Shown here piece by piece: positions 53,147 through 61,892 of a DNA stretch of 64,000 bases. Made by a program: the position numbers and the translations under genes. Source of the stretch: Costertonia aggregata (GTDB lineage Bacteria > Bacteroidota > Bacteroidia > Flavobacteriales > Flavobacteriaceae); NCBI RefSeq assembly GCF_013402795.1, contig NZ_CP058595.1:3574001-3638000 (forward strand), given 5' to 3'. Below the pieces are notes generated by a model. That model was given only the letters and a program-made list of their open reading frames with translations. It was not told where the DNA came from and ran no database searches. Positions within the stretch are counted from its first letter, which is position 1; every line of letters starts with the position of its first letter.

Positions 53147-55378
53147 ATGTCTACAGAATCTTCATTAACATTTAGCAGAAGAAATTTTTTAAGGACTTCT
53201 TCCTTGGCCAGTGGTGGCCTACTGATAGGATTTAACCTTTTTACAGCCTGCAAGGATAACGTAAAACCACCTGTTGATCTGTCCAAATTAAATTACAACG
53301 ATTTTAATGCGTTCATAAAAATCGCTAAAAACGGGGCAGTCACCATCTTTTCCCCAAACCCTGAGATAGGGCAGGGCGTAAAAACATCAATGCCCATGAT
53401 CATTGCCGAGGAACTGGACGTAGCATGGGACAATGTATATGTTCAGCAAGGGGTCTTGGATACCGAAAACTATACTAGGCAGGTTGCCGGTGGTAGCCAA
53501 TCCATACGATTAGGCTGGGAAGCCTTACGGCAGACCGGGGCGACCGCAAGACAAATGCTAGTCAATGCCGCCGCTGCCAAATGGGGCGTTGATGCCGCAG
53601 AATGTGCAGTTAATGAAGGTGTCATTACCAATGCAAAAGGTGAGACCTTAGGTTATGGCGATATAGTGAGTGAGGCCGCCACCTTGCCAATTCCTGAAAA
53701 TGTCACCCTTAAGCAGCCAAAAGACTTCAAAATTATAGGCTCAGACCAAAAAAATGTCGATATCGATAAAATCATAACGGGTAAACCTTTGTTTGGTTTG
53801 GATTATAAAGCAGAAGGTATGGTGTACGCAACAGTACTTAGGCCACCTGCTTTTGGTCAGGTTTTGGAATCTTATGATGCTACTGACGCCAAAGCTATTC
53901 CAGGTGTTCTGGATGTCATCAAAATTGGGGAAAAGGCCATTTCACTTTTAAACAAGGAAAAAATCAACTGGTCCGTAAAAATGACCGAAACCGAAAAAGT
54001 AGTCGTAATCGCCGATTCAACATGGACGGCCATGAAAGGCAAAAAAGCTATCAAAGCGGTTTGGAAAGATGCCACACCGTTGGAAAGTACCGCATCGCAC
54101 AACGAAATTTTAACGGGTCTTTTGGACGGGAACGATTTTAGTACTTTACGAAAGGATGGAGATGTAGCCAAGGCTTTTGCCGAGGCGGATAAGGTTTTGG
54201 AACGTACCTATGAATCACCCTTTTTGCCTCATAACTGTATGGAGCCCATGAATTTCTACGCCAACGTTACCGATGATAAAATTCATTTGGTGGGGCCCGT
54301 GCAAACCCCCGAGGCCGCCGCGGAGACCGTCGCTGAGCTTTTGGGAAGAAACGTAGCGGACATACATCTTGAAATGACACGCATGGGGGGTGGGTTCGGA
54401 AGAAGGCTGTACGGGGATTTCGTCTATGAAGCTGCAGAAATATCGGACGCCATCGGAAAACCCGTAAAAATGGTTTCTTCACGTGAAGATGACATGACCA
54501 CGGGCGTATACAGGCCTGCGATAAAATACAGGATCAAAGCGGCCGTCAAAGATGGGCAGGTTACCGGATATCAACTAAAAGAAGCCGCCATAAATGGAAA
54601 TATGTATGGACTCATACCCAATTTTTTTCCTGCGGGTGCCATAGAAAATTATCAAGTTGATGTTGCCAGTTACAACAGCAATATCACAACGGGAGCTTGG
54701 AGAGCCCCTTATACCAATTTTTTGGCCTATGCCGAACAAAGCTTCTTTGATGAACTGGCCGAGGTCATGGAAGTGGACAAAATAAAGCTGCGTTTAGACC
54801 TTTTGGAAAAAGTAAAGGGGACTACTGACGAACGTATACAATACGACCCCGAGCGTATGCAAAATTGCATCAAAACAGCTGTGGAAAAATCGGGCTGGGG
54901 TGCTCGGCCTGAGGGGGTTTACCAAGGTTTTGTTGCCTATTATTGCCACAACACCCACGTTGCCGAAGTCGCCGATGTTGAAATCGAAAATGGTATGCCT
55001 GTGGTAAAAAAAGTCACCTGTGTGGTAGATTGTGGTATCGTTATAAATCCGTTGGGCGCATTAAACCAAATCGAAGGCGGTGTCATCGATGGTATTGGGC
55101 ATAGCATGTTTGGGGATTACAAGTTTGAAAATGGAACACCGATTGCGAACAATTATGATGCCTATCGGCTGATTCGTATGAAAGAAGCTCCAATGGTGGA
55201 AACACATTTAATACAAAACGAGCTATCGCCCACAGGACTCGGCGAACCTACATTGCCACCTGCTGGTGGAGCTGTGGCAAATGCCCTAAAAGCCGCTACG
55301 GGAAAACGAATCTATAAGCAACCGTTTATGCAAGACCCTGAATTTTGGAGTGTTACCAATAAAGAGATTTTAGGATAG
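53147..55378 (+). CDS. Molybdenum hydroxylase large subunit, Tat-exported (IorB-like)
   Basis: A 743-aa molybdopterin-binding subunit with a twin-arginine signal (SRRNFLRTSSLASGGLL), indicating folded export to the periplasm. It has the xanthine oxidase-family domains in tandem, with GGGFGRRLYGDFVYE near residue 413 and WRAPYTNFLAYAEQSFFDEL near 525. Near the end comes the active-site GLGEPTLPPAGGA with the catalytic Glu. The substrate is likely an aldehyde or N-heterocycle but cannot be told. It is split into two chains with the upstream 2Fe-2S protein and has no FAD subunit here. Confidence 0.93.
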   Translation: MSTESSLTFSRRNFLRTSSLASGGLLIGFNLFTACKDNVKPPVDLSKLNYNDFNAFIKIAKNGAVTIFSPNPEIGQGVKTSMPMIIAEELDVAWDNVYVQQGVLDTENYTRQVAGGSQSIRLGWEALRQTGATARQMLVNAAAAKWGVDAAECAVNEGVITNAKGETLGYGDIVSEAATLPIPENVTLKQPKDFKIIGSDQKNVDIDKIITGKPLFGLDYKAEGMVYATVLRPPAFGQVLESYDATDAKAIPGVLDVIKIGEKAISLLNKEKINWSVKMTETEKVVVIADSTWTAMKGKKAIKAVWKDATPLESTASHNEILTGLLDGNDFSTLRKDGDVAKAFAEADKVLERTYESPFLPHNCMEPMNFYANVTDDKIHLVGPVQTPEAAAETVAELLGRNVADIHLEMTRMGGGFGRRLYGDFVYEAAEISDAIGKPVKMVSSREDDMTTGVYRPAIKYRIKAAVKDGQVTGYQLKEAAINGNMYGLIPNFFPAGAIENYQVDVASYNSNITTGAWRAPYTNFLAYAEQSFFDELAEVMEVDKIKLRLDLLEKVKGTTDERIQYDPERMQNCIKTAVEKSGWGARPEGVYQGFVAYYCHNTHVAEVADVEIENGMPVVKKVTCVVDCGIVINPLGALNQIEGGVIDGIGHSMFGDYKFENGTPIANNYDAYRLIRMKEAPMVETHLIQNELSPTGLGEPTLPPAGGAVANALKAATGKRIYKQPFMQDPEFWSVTNKEILG

Positions 55379-55400
55379 TTTCTACCTAAATATAAATTGA

Positions 55401-56414
55401 ATGACGCACGAAATAAAGAGTATTTTACAGGTATCAAAAAAAGCTAAAGCAAGCGATAAAAAGACCGTCCTAGTGACGGTCGTTGCTTTAGAAGGCTCTT
55501 CATACAGGAGACCGGGAGTGCGTATGCTCATAGATGAAGATGGGCAAATGGTCGGTGCCGTTAGCGGTGGTTGTGTTGAAAAAGAAATTCTACGACAGGC
55601 CCAAAGCGTATTTATTACCAACGTTCCAAAAATGATGACCTATGATGGCAGGTACAGATTGGGTTGCGAAGGTATTCTATCCATTTTGATAGAACCCTTT
55701 AACCCCGATGACGAACTATGGAGCGCTTTCGATGCGGCAATGAAAAAACGCATTTCTTTTACCATATCCTCATATTTTGAAAAAGAACATGTAGTTGCTG
55801 CCGATTTTGGTTCGGTCTTTGAAATAGGTGCACAAACAATTTTGGCGCGTTCCACTTTTAAGCCTAATCCCAAACTGGACATTTTCAAACAAACTGTAGC
55901 ACCTCGGCTCAGGCTTGTTATCTTTGGTGCGGAGCACGATGCCGTACAGCTATGCAATTATGCTTCATTGACAGGTTGGGAAGTAACCATTGTGGCCTCT
56001 ATTTCCGAAGAGAAAGATATCAATGACTTTCCCGGGGCCGAGCATTTTCATGCTACGGAACCAGATCTGTTTTCCATTACGGATATCGACAGTCACACGG
56101 CCATTATTTTAATGACCCATAGCTTTGTAAAAGATTTGAACTATTTGTTGGCACTCAAAGAAACCAAACCACTTTATTTAGGCCTGTTGGGACCAACAAA
56201 AAGGCGTGAAAAGCTATTGAATACGTTTATGGAACACTACCCATTGGTTTCCGATGCTTTTATTGACAGCATTCATGGCCCGGCCGGACTCAATATTGGT
56301 GCTGAAACTCCGCAAGAAATCGCCATCGCCATACTCTCGGAAATTTTATCTGTGATGAGAAAACAACAACCTATGATGCTCAAGAACAAAGCGGGGAGAA
56401 TACATAACCAATGA
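55401..56414 (+). CDS. XdhC/CoxI family molybdenum cofactor maturation protein
   Basis: A 337-aa cytoplasmic chaperone that binds Mo cofactor and delivers the sulfurated form to the large subunit. The N-terminal half has VTVVALEGSSYRRPGVRML and VSGGCVEKEI. The C-terminal Rossmann half has VIFGAEHDAVQLCNYA and GPAGLNIGAETPQEIAIAIL, the standard XdhC ending. Its position right after the Mo subunit gene (22-nt gap) fits this role. The MocA-like gene overlaps its stop. Confidence 0.95.
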   Translation: MTHEIKSILQVSKKAKASDKKTVLVTVVALEGSSYRRPGVRMLIDEDGQMVGAVSGGCVEKEILRQAQSVFITNVPKMMTYDGRYRLGCEGILSILIEPFNPDDELWSAFDAAMKKRISFTISSYFEKEHVVAADFGSVFEIGAQTILARSTFKPNPKLDIFKQTVAPRLRLVIFGAEHDAVQLCNYASLTGWEVTIVASISEEKDINDFPGAEHFHATEPDLFSITDIDSHTAIILMTHSFVKDLNYLLALKETKPLYLGLLGPTKRREKLLNTFMEHYPLVSDAFIDSIHGPAGLNIGAETPQEIAIAILSEILSVMRKQQPMMLKNKAGRIHNQ

Positions 56415-57016
56415 GTGCCTTTAAAAATGATATTCCTGCCTTAATTTTAGCGGCCGGGGCTTCAACCCGAATGGGACAGCCCAAACAACTGCTGCCTTGG
56501 GGAAATAGCTCGTTGTTGCAGCACGCCATCAAAGTAGTGAAAGCATCGAAATGCAATAATATTTATTTGGTTTTGGGAGCAAATAGTTCTTTGATAGAAG
56601 ACACTATTACCGATCCGGATGTCACGATCATAAACAATGAAACCTGGAAATTGGGTTTGGGCAATTCTATTGCTGTTGGAATACGAAAAATAAATGCCTT
56701 GGAATCTCCGAACGGTATCCTCATCATGTTGGCCGATCAACCGTTTATTGACCAAGCCCATCTAGATAGATTAATACATACTTTTCAGCATGGGAAAAAG
56801 AATATCATTGCTACTTTATACCATCAAAAAAATGGGGTGCCCGCGCTTTTTCACTCTACTTATTTTAGTGAGTTGGTACAACTGAACGATGACTTTGGCG
56901 CCAAGGGTATCATCAATACATACAAAAACGATGTTGTATCCATCGCTTCCCAAAATAATAGCATTGACATTGATACTTTGGATGAGTACAAATACTTAAT
57001 CAATAAAATGAAATAA
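56411..57016 (+). CDS. Molybdenum cofactor nucleotidyltransferase (MocA-like)
   Basis: A 201-aa GT-A-fold nucleotidyltransferase. LILAAGASTRMGQPKQLLPW at residues 12-31 is the nucleotide-binding loop, and LADQPFIDQAHL near 109 the metal site. It would convert Mo-molybdopterin to the dinucleotide form used by the large subunit. ATGA overlap with the XdhC gene implies coupled translation. CTP (MCD) or GTP specificity is not readable; MCD is expected for this enzyme family. Confidence 0.92.
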   Translation: MSAFKNDIPALILAAGASTRMGQPKQLLPWGNSSLLQHAIKVVKASKCNNIYLVLGANSSLIEDTITDPDVTIINNETWKLGLGNSIAVGIRKINALESPNGILIMLADQPFIDQAHLDRLIHTFQHGKKNIIATLYHQKNGVPALFHSTYFSELVQLNDDFGAKGIINTYKNDVVSIASQNNSIDIDTLDEYKYLINKMK

Positions 57017-57030
57017 ATGTATTTAAAGTA

Positions 57031-58122
57031 ATGAAAATCAAATTAATATTACATGTATTCTTTTTATTGTTCATTACGGTTTTCACCGTTAGGTCCCAGG
57101 ACATGGGTTTTGAGGAATACAATCCAAAATCTACTTTGGTAGTTCCAAAGAGTGAAGTAAAAAGAGCAAAATTTCCCTTTATAGACGTGCACAGCCACCA
57201 ACGTAGCATGTCCCCTGAAAGTCTTTCGGCATTGGTTACCGATATGGACCTGTTGAACGAGGCCATTATGGTGAATCTGAGTGGTGGTTCGGGAAGAAGA
57301 CTCAATGAAAAAATTAAAAATATACAGGCGAATTATCCCAATAGATTCGTGGTTTTCGCCAATGTTGACTTTGATGGTGTTGGACAGGAAGGGTGGACCG
57401 AAAAAGCTGTAGCGCAATTGGAAAACGATGTAAAGAACGGAGCAAAGGGATTAAAAATATTCAAGAGTTTAGGATTACGTTATACGGATATCAAAGGCAA
57501 TCGATTGTCAATTGATGACGAACGGATTGACCCTATATGGGCCAAATGCGGGGAGCTGGGCATACCTGTCTTAATTCATGCTGCCGACCCTAAATCGTTT
57601 TGGGACGACATGGATGCCGATAATGAGCGTTGGTTAGAACTAAAAACCCATCCAAGGCGTAAACGCTCGGCAACAGATCCGGTACCATGGCAGCAGATAA
57701 TCAATGAACAGCACCGCATGTTCAAAATGCACCCGAATACCACTTTCATAAACGCGCATATGGGGTGGTATGCCAACAACCTGAAAAAACTTGGAGCGTT
57801 ATTGGACGATATACCCAATATGAATGTTGGTATTGCCGCGGTAATCGCAGAATTGGGAAGGCAGCCAAAAAGCGCTAGACAGTTTTTCATACAGTACCAG
57901 GACCGTATACTTTTTGGAAAAGATAGTTGGCGACCCAATGAGTTTCCCACTTATTTTCGAGTTTTGGAAACAGGTGATGAGTATTTTCCGTATTACAAAA
58001 AATACCATGCTTTTTGGGCCATGTACGGGCTGGATCTACCTGATGATGTACTAAAAAAAGTATATTATAAAAATGCCCTGCGAATTATACCAGGTCTGGA
58101 CAAAACACTTTTCCCCGACTGA
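57031..58122 (+). CDS. Exported amidohydrolase family protein
   Basis: A 363-aa metal-dependent hydrolase with a signal peptide (MKIKLILHVFFLLFITVFTV). The TIM-barrel amidohydrolase_2 pattern includes FIDVHSHQ (D-x-H-x-H) near residue 51, GIPVLIHAADPKSFW near 178, TFINAHMGWYANN near 238 and LFGKDSWRP near 288 with the final metal Asp. It lies 14 nt after the MocA-like gene, so it is likely part of the Mo hydroxylase operon and may act on the same pathway in the periplasm. Confidence 0.88.
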   Translation: MKIKLILHVFFLLFITVFTVRSQDMGFEEYNPKSTLVVPKSEVKRAKFPFIDVHSHQRSMSPESLSALVTDMDLLNEAIMVNLSGGSGRRLNEKIKNIQANYPNRFVVFANVDFDGVGQEGWTEKAVAQLENDVKNGAKGLKIFKSLGLRYTDIKGNRLSIDDERIDPIWAKCGELGIPVLIHAADPKSFWDDMDADNERWLELKTHPRRKRSATDPVPWQQIINEQHRMFKMHPNTTFINAHMGWYANNLKKLGALLDDIPNMNVGIAAVIAELGRQPKSARQFFIQYQDRILFGKDSWRPNEFPTYFRVLETGDEYFPYYKKYHAFWAMYGLDLPDDVLKKVYYKNALRIIPGLDKTLFPD

Positions 58123-58211
58123 TTTTTAAAGAGAGTTTAACGTGTGAAATTTGCTTTTACATACAAAACGAACGAAATTGTTGTAAGATTAACCCCATAT
58201 ATCTTAACATT

Positions 58212-59228
58212 ATGTGCAACAAACATCATTGTTTTATAGTTCCGCCCCATATTTTGGAGGCTTTGGCCAAAAAGGGAAATGATAACTGTAAAAAAACGCT
58301 GAACGATACCCGTAGAATTTTAGAGAAACGAAACACAACCCTTAATAATTTATTGGTACGGGAACAGGAAACAGGAAATGGAGACCGATTTATCTACGAT
58401 TCGGAAAACCAATACCAACAAAGAGTTTCCCTCTTACGAAAAGAGGGGCAGGATGAAGCTGTAGACCCGGTAGCCAATGAAGCTTACGATACGTCAGGTT
58501 TTGTAAGGGATTATTTTAAGGACACTTTTGATTTAAATTCCATAGACGGCGAGGGTTTGGATATTATTTCCAACATCCATTATGGGATGGCGTATAACAA
58601 CGCTTTTTGGGACGGCGATGAGATGACCTATGGCGATGGCGACGGTAAGGAGTTCAAGAACTTTGCCAGTGCGATAGATGTAGTGGCACACGAGTTGATG
58701 CATGGGGTCACCCAATTTTTCGCCAATTTGGAATATCAAAGCCAATCCGGATCCCTGAATGAACACTTTTCAGATGTGTTCGGTACCATTATAAAACAGA
58801 AATACTTAAAGCAGGACATTTCGGAAGCGGACTGGCTTATTGGCGATACCGTAGTTACCGAAGATTTCCCCGGTATAGCGATTCGGTCTATGAAAGCACC
58901 GGGAACCGCCAATGATTTTGATACCCAACCGGACCATATGGACAACCTATATACGGGTTCTGCCAATAATCAAGGAGTTCATATCAATTCCGGTATCCCG
59001 AACAAGGCCTTTTATTTGAGCTGTATAGAAATTGGGCTTGACGCTTGCGGGCTTATTTGGTTTGAGACTCTCAAAGCGCTATGGCGCACTGCAAATTTCA
59101 ACGATATGCTTGAAATTACCCTTGAAGTGGCCCAAAAACTGGCCAATGAGAAAAAAATACCCGAAAAAGCTCCGGAAATCATAGCCCAAAGTTTTTCAAG
59201 TGTAGGTCTTGCCCCAATAGTTGTATAA
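58212..59228 (+). CDS. Protealysin-like M4 metalloprotease
   Basis: A 338-aa thermolysin-family protease. There is no signal peptide. The short N-terminal propeptide HHCFIVPPHILEALAKKG matches the protealysin-type activation peptide. The zinc site is VAHELMHGVTQ near residue 160, with the third ligand Glu in SLNEHFSDVFG. NNQGVHINSGIPNKAFY near 255 is the late His region. All catalytic residues are present. It is directly followed by the emfourin-like inhibitor gene with a one-base overlap (TAATG). Confidence 0.93.
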   Translation: MCNKHHCFIVPPHILEALAKKGNDNCKKTLNDTRRILEKRNTTLNNLLVREQETGNGDRFIYDSENQYQQRVSLLRKEGQDEAVDPVANEAYDTSGFVRDYFKDTFDLNSIDGEGLDIISNIHYGMAYNNAFWDGDEMTYGDGDGKEFKNFASAIDVVAHELMHGVTQFFANLEYQSQSGSLNEHFSDVFGTIIKQKYLKQDISEADWLIGDTVVTEDFPGIAIRSMKAPGTANDFDTQPDHMDNLYTGSANNQGVHINSGIPNKAFYLSCIEIGLDACGLIWFETLKALWRTANFNDMLEITLEVAQKLANEKKIPEKAPEIIAQSFSSVGLAPIVV

Positions 59229-59506
59229 TGAACTATACGATTCAAATTGAAGGCGGATTCACAGGTATCCCACAATTTTATGAAGGGGAACTTGAGCTAA
59301 CGGAAAATGAAAGAAGCCAATTGCTGGACATTTTTAAAAAAGAAAAAAATGACCAGAGTGATGCATCCATGCTGCGTGACGGATTACAATATCACATTAA
59401 ATTTATAGAAGGGGATATGGATATGGAATATAGGTTTTCGGAGAAAAATCTACCCGATAACCTAAGAATCCTTATCGATAAAATTCGACTAAAAAATGAT
59501 CGATAA
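59228..59506 (+). CDS. Emfourin-like protealysin inhibitor
   Basis: A 92-aa small cytoplasmic protein that matches the emfourin pattern: YTIQIEGGFTGIPQFYEGEL at the N-terminus, then helices, and a DMEYRFSEKNLPDNLRILID ending. Emfourins are encoded next to protealysin-like proteases and inhibit them. Overlap of the start with the protease stop fits a coupled enzyme-inhibitor pair. Its stop faces the next minus-strand gene across a single base. Confidence 0.85.
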   Translation: MNYTIQIEGGFTGIPQFYEGELELTENERSQLLDIFKKEKNDQSDASMLRDGLQYHIKFIEGDMDMEYRFSEKNLPDNLRILIDKIRLKNDR

Positions 59507-59507
59507 T

Positions 59508-59915
59508 TTATTTGAGATTGAACTCTTTATTTTTCACTTCCACTAAATAAAAAAATAGGGCGCCTAAAAAATACAAAAAACCATCAACGTAATCACTGGT
59601 ATATCTAGTGTTGTATCGTGGAAGTATGTATTCAAAATAAAAACAGAACATCAAAGCCATCACAAAGCATAATTGTACGGGTATGATTAAATTTTCATTG
59701 GATTTTATATGACGTAAAACATATTGACAAATTTTTAGAACAATGGGCATACACAAAAAATCGTTCATATGATTATCTACACATTCTGGGATAGATAATT
59801 GAAATCGCTGCGCCAAATATACAACCATGGCCAAAATACCAAACAAGGGGAAATACCATTTTGATAGAAAGGCATAAAAATTGGCGAAATAAGATGTGTG
59901 CTTTAATCCCATCAT
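59508..59915 (-). CDS. Small polytopic membrane protein
   Basis: 135 aa from the start at 59915 (MMGLKHTSYFANFYAFLSKW); the frame runs further upstream into the next gene, which argues against a longer form. Four hydrophobic helices are predicted (for example YFPLFGILAMVVYLAQRF, and VQLCFVMALMFCFYFEYILP). A CVDNHMNDFLCMP segment is distinctive. Relatives are sometimes annotated as putative magnesium-citrate secondary transporters, which I consider unproven. It starts 8 nt after the zinc-ribbon gene ends. Confidence 0.7.
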   Translation of the reverse strand: MMGLKHTSYFANFYAFLSKWYFPLFGILAMVVYLAQRFQLSIPECVDNHMNDFLCMPIVLKICQYVLRHIKSNENLIIPVQLCFVMALMFCFYFEYILPRYNTRYTSDYVDGFLYFLGALFFYLVEVKNKEFNLK

Positions 59916-59923
59916 TATCCACT

Positions 59924-60232
59924 TTAAGCTGCTATATATCCGAACAAAAGTGCCAAAAACGACCCTATGGCAATAACGATAATCCATACAGAGTAGAAAA
60001 ACCTTGCAACATATCTAATGATCAAATTGTCGTGGTCTTTTACCCTTTCAAAAAACAAAGTAATTCTGTTAGGCCTTTCAAGTTTATCCACTTTTTGCTT
60101 TTCTACGGTTTTTTGTTCACGTTTCAGTTTTCGCTCTAGGGTAATATTAATGATCTTGCCACAATTTTCACAGTAATCCCTGTTCAGGTTTACCGTACCA
60201 CAGTGCTGACAGGTTCTATATGTTTTTTTCAT
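59924..60232 (-). CDS. Zinc-ribbon membrane protein
   Basis: 102 aa from 60232 (MKKTYRTCQHCGTVNLNRDY). The N-terminus holds a zinc ribbon with CQHCG and CENCGK pairs. A basic helical region follows (ERKLKREQKTVEKQKVDKLE), then a C-terminal hydrophobic part (FFYSVWIIVIAIGSFLALLF). It probably anchors in the inner membrane with the ribbon in the cytoplasm. It likely shares a transcript with the following small membrane protein. Confidence 0.78.
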   Translation of the reverse strand: MKKTYRTCQHCGTVNLNRDYCENCGKIINITLERKLKREQKTVEKQKVDKLERPNRITLFFERVKDHDNLIIRYVARFFYSVWIIVIAIGSFLALLFGYIAA

Positions 60233-60441
60233 CTTGATTAATACCTTATCCAAATTTTTACAAAGTTCTATAAAATTAACATGCGGTAACTATGTAGACA
60301 CCGTTTACGTTGTCATTGATCGCAATCCGGTCACAATGTTGCCCCATTTTACCTATACTTGGCTGCCTGATCAAAAAAAATATGGGTTTTTTGTGATTTT
60401 TTGTACATATTACTTACTAATAGGAAAAGACGTAATAATTC

Positions 60442-60936
60442 ATGGGTAAGGAAAAGGAAAATGAATTTACTCAAACCATAAAACAGCACCAAGGTATCAT
60501 ATTCAAGATAACCACTGTGTACACTACTAATAGGCATGATCAGCAGGATTTATATCAGGACATTGTTTATAATTTATGGAAATCGTTCGATAGCTTTCGT
60601 AACGAATCCAAAATAAGCACTTGGATGTATCGTGTGGCCATGAACACCGCACTGACGCAAGTCAATAAAAGAAAACGAACCGGATACGCCGTTTCCATAG
60701 AGAAAGTTGTGGTACAAGCGACCGAAAATTTTGATTTTGAGTTTGAAGAACGCTTAAAACTGATGTATGCCCAAATTCACGAGTTGAATATTTTGGAAAA
60801 AGGTATCATGCTTTTATTGCTAGAGGGTAAAAAATATGAGGAAATAGCAGAAATAACGGGGTTAAGCCCAAGCAATGTGGGGACCAAGATTTCTCGTATT
60901 AAACAAAAATTGAAACAAAAATTAACTAAAGCTTAA
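60442..60936 (+). CDS. RNA polymerase ECF sigma factor
   Basis: A 164-aa sigma-70 family regulator. Region 2 is QQDLYQDIVYNLWKSFDSFR and STWMYRVAMNTALTQVNKRK. Region 4 has LNILEKGIMLLLLEGKKYEE, IAEITGLSPSNVGTKISRI and a basic tail. No region 1.1 or 3 is present. The following gene is co-transcribed (3-nt gap) and may encode the membrane regulator, but it lacks a recognisable zinc anti-sigma motif. Confidence 0.93.
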   Translation: MGKEKENEFTQTIKQHQGIIFKITTVYTTNRHDQQDLYQDIVYNLWKSFDSFRNESKISTWMYRVAMNTALTQVNKRKRTGYAVSIEKVVVQATENFDFEFEERLKLMYAQIHELNILEKGIMLLLLEGKKYEEIAEITGLSPSNVGTKISRIKQKLKQKLTKA

Positions 60937-60939
60937 AAT

Positions 60940-61539
60940 ATGGACTTGGAACAATTGCAATTGGCTTGGTCTCAAATGAGCGAGCAATTGGAAAATCAGA
61001 AAAAACTAACCGACAAAATTATTTTACAAATGACACAGGACAAATATAAAAACAAGTTCAGAACAGTATCGTTTTTTGAATATACGGGAGCGGTGATTTG
61101 CTTTTTTGCAGCTATTTACATTCTCATAAACTTTGGCAAATTACAAGGTCGACTTGAAATAGGTTGCGGTATTTTTACGCTTGTTTTCTTGATTGTACTA
61201 CCTCTTTTGGTTTTAAATTCGCTCAGAAGGGTAAAATATTTGGATATTACAACCAGTACCTACAAAAAGACTTTATTGGATTTTACAGCAAAAAAGAAAC
61301 GGTTGTTACGATTTCAACAAATTGGAATCTATGCAAGCTTCTTGCTGTTGTTCGCCATATTGCCGGTCGTGTCGAGGATTTCATCTAACAGGGACTTTTT
61401 TTCGATTCCTAGGGAAGCTCCTTTTTATGTGGGACTAGGTCTTACCATGATCGTATTGTTTTTTTATGCGAGATGGGGTTACGCATGCTATAAAAAAATA
61501 ACCCAGTCTGCTGAAGATATTTTAAAAGAGCTCGATTAA
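60940..61539 (+). CDS. Membrane partner of the ECF sigma factor
   Basis: A 199-aa protein with a soluble helical N-terminus (residues 1-42, MDLEQLQLAWSQMSEQLENQ) and four transmembrane helices in two pairs (about 45-63, 73-90, 125-143, 160-178). Genes of this type commonly follow ECF sigma genes in Flavobacteriaceae. An anti-sigma-like role is inferred only from position. The operon ends in the strong terminator at 61551-61592. Confidence 0.75.
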   Translation: MDLEQLQLAWSQMSEQLENQKKLTDKIILQMTQDKYKNKFRTVSFFEYTGAVICFFAAIYILINFGKLQGRLEIGCGIFTLVFLIVLPLLVLNSLRRVKYLDITTSTYKKTLLDFTAKKKRLLRFQQIGIYASFLLLFAILPVVSRISSNRDFFSIPREAPFYVGLGLTMIVLFFYARWGYACYKKITQSAEDILKELD

Positions 61540-61550
61540 TACGATTAAAA

Positions 61551-61592
61551 GCAAAGGGGATGCGTTGATGAAGCGCATCCCCTTTGCTTTTG
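61551..61592. terminator. Strong rho-independent terminator shared by convergent transcripts
   Basis: Perfect 14-bp stem GCAAAGGGGATGCG (61551-61564) / CGCATCCCCTTTGC (61574-61587), 9-nt loop, TTTTG after and AAAA before. It ends the sigma-factor operon on the plus strand and the micropeptide run on the minus strand. Confidence 0.93.
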
Positions 61593-61609
61593 TACAAAAC
61601 CCCTAGTAA

Positions 61610-61723
61610 TTATCGGGTAAAGTTCCTAGACTCTGCCCATCTTACACGTTTACTATCCTTAAGATTTGAAAAAAATGAAAAACGTTTGGATTCCGTAGGT
61701 GATTGATTGATGAAAGTTCTCAT
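61610..61723 (-). CDS. 37-aa micropeptide, paralogue 1
   Basis: ATG at 61721-61723, TAA at 61610-61612. The product is basic with a hydrophobic middle and begins MRTFINQSPTESKRFSFF and ends SKRVRWAESRNFTR. It has the same length as paralogue 2 and shares the pattern T-E-[ST]-[KR]-[RT]-F-x-[FY]-F-S and the tail SKRV[RQ]WA[ER]SRNF[TN]R. The nucleotide sequences differ much more than the peptides, which argues for selected coding sequence. Last in the run, 18 nt before the shared terminator. Confidence 0.65.
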   Translation of the reverse strand: MRTFINQSPTESKRFSFFSNLKDSKRVRWAESRNFTR

Positions 61724-61751
61724 GATGTTTGTTTTTGATGATGATGTCTAA

Positions 61752-61865
61752 TTAACGATTGAAATTTCTACTTCGCGCCCATTGCACTCTTTTGCTGTTG
61801 GTAAAAGATGAAAAGTAGTTGAATGTTCTTGTTTCTGTTGCTGTTTTTCTGATCGATGCTTTCAT
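61752..61865 (-). CDS. 37-aa micropeptide, paralogue 2
   Basis: ATG at 61863-61865, TAA at 61752-61754. The product begins MKASIRKTATETRTFNYF and ends SKRVQWARSRNFNR. It aligns end to end with paralogue 1 without gaps. The gap to the paralogue 1 start is 28 nt. I know no family for these peptides. They lack a signal peptide and a membrane span, so they are probably cytoplasmic and, being Arg/Lys-rich, may bind nucleic acid or another macromolecule; that is inference. Confidence 0.65.
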   Translation of the reverse strand: MKASIRKTATETRTFNYFSSFTNSKRVQWARSRNFNR

Positions 61866-61892
61866 GATTGCTGTTTTTTTAGATTGATATGA

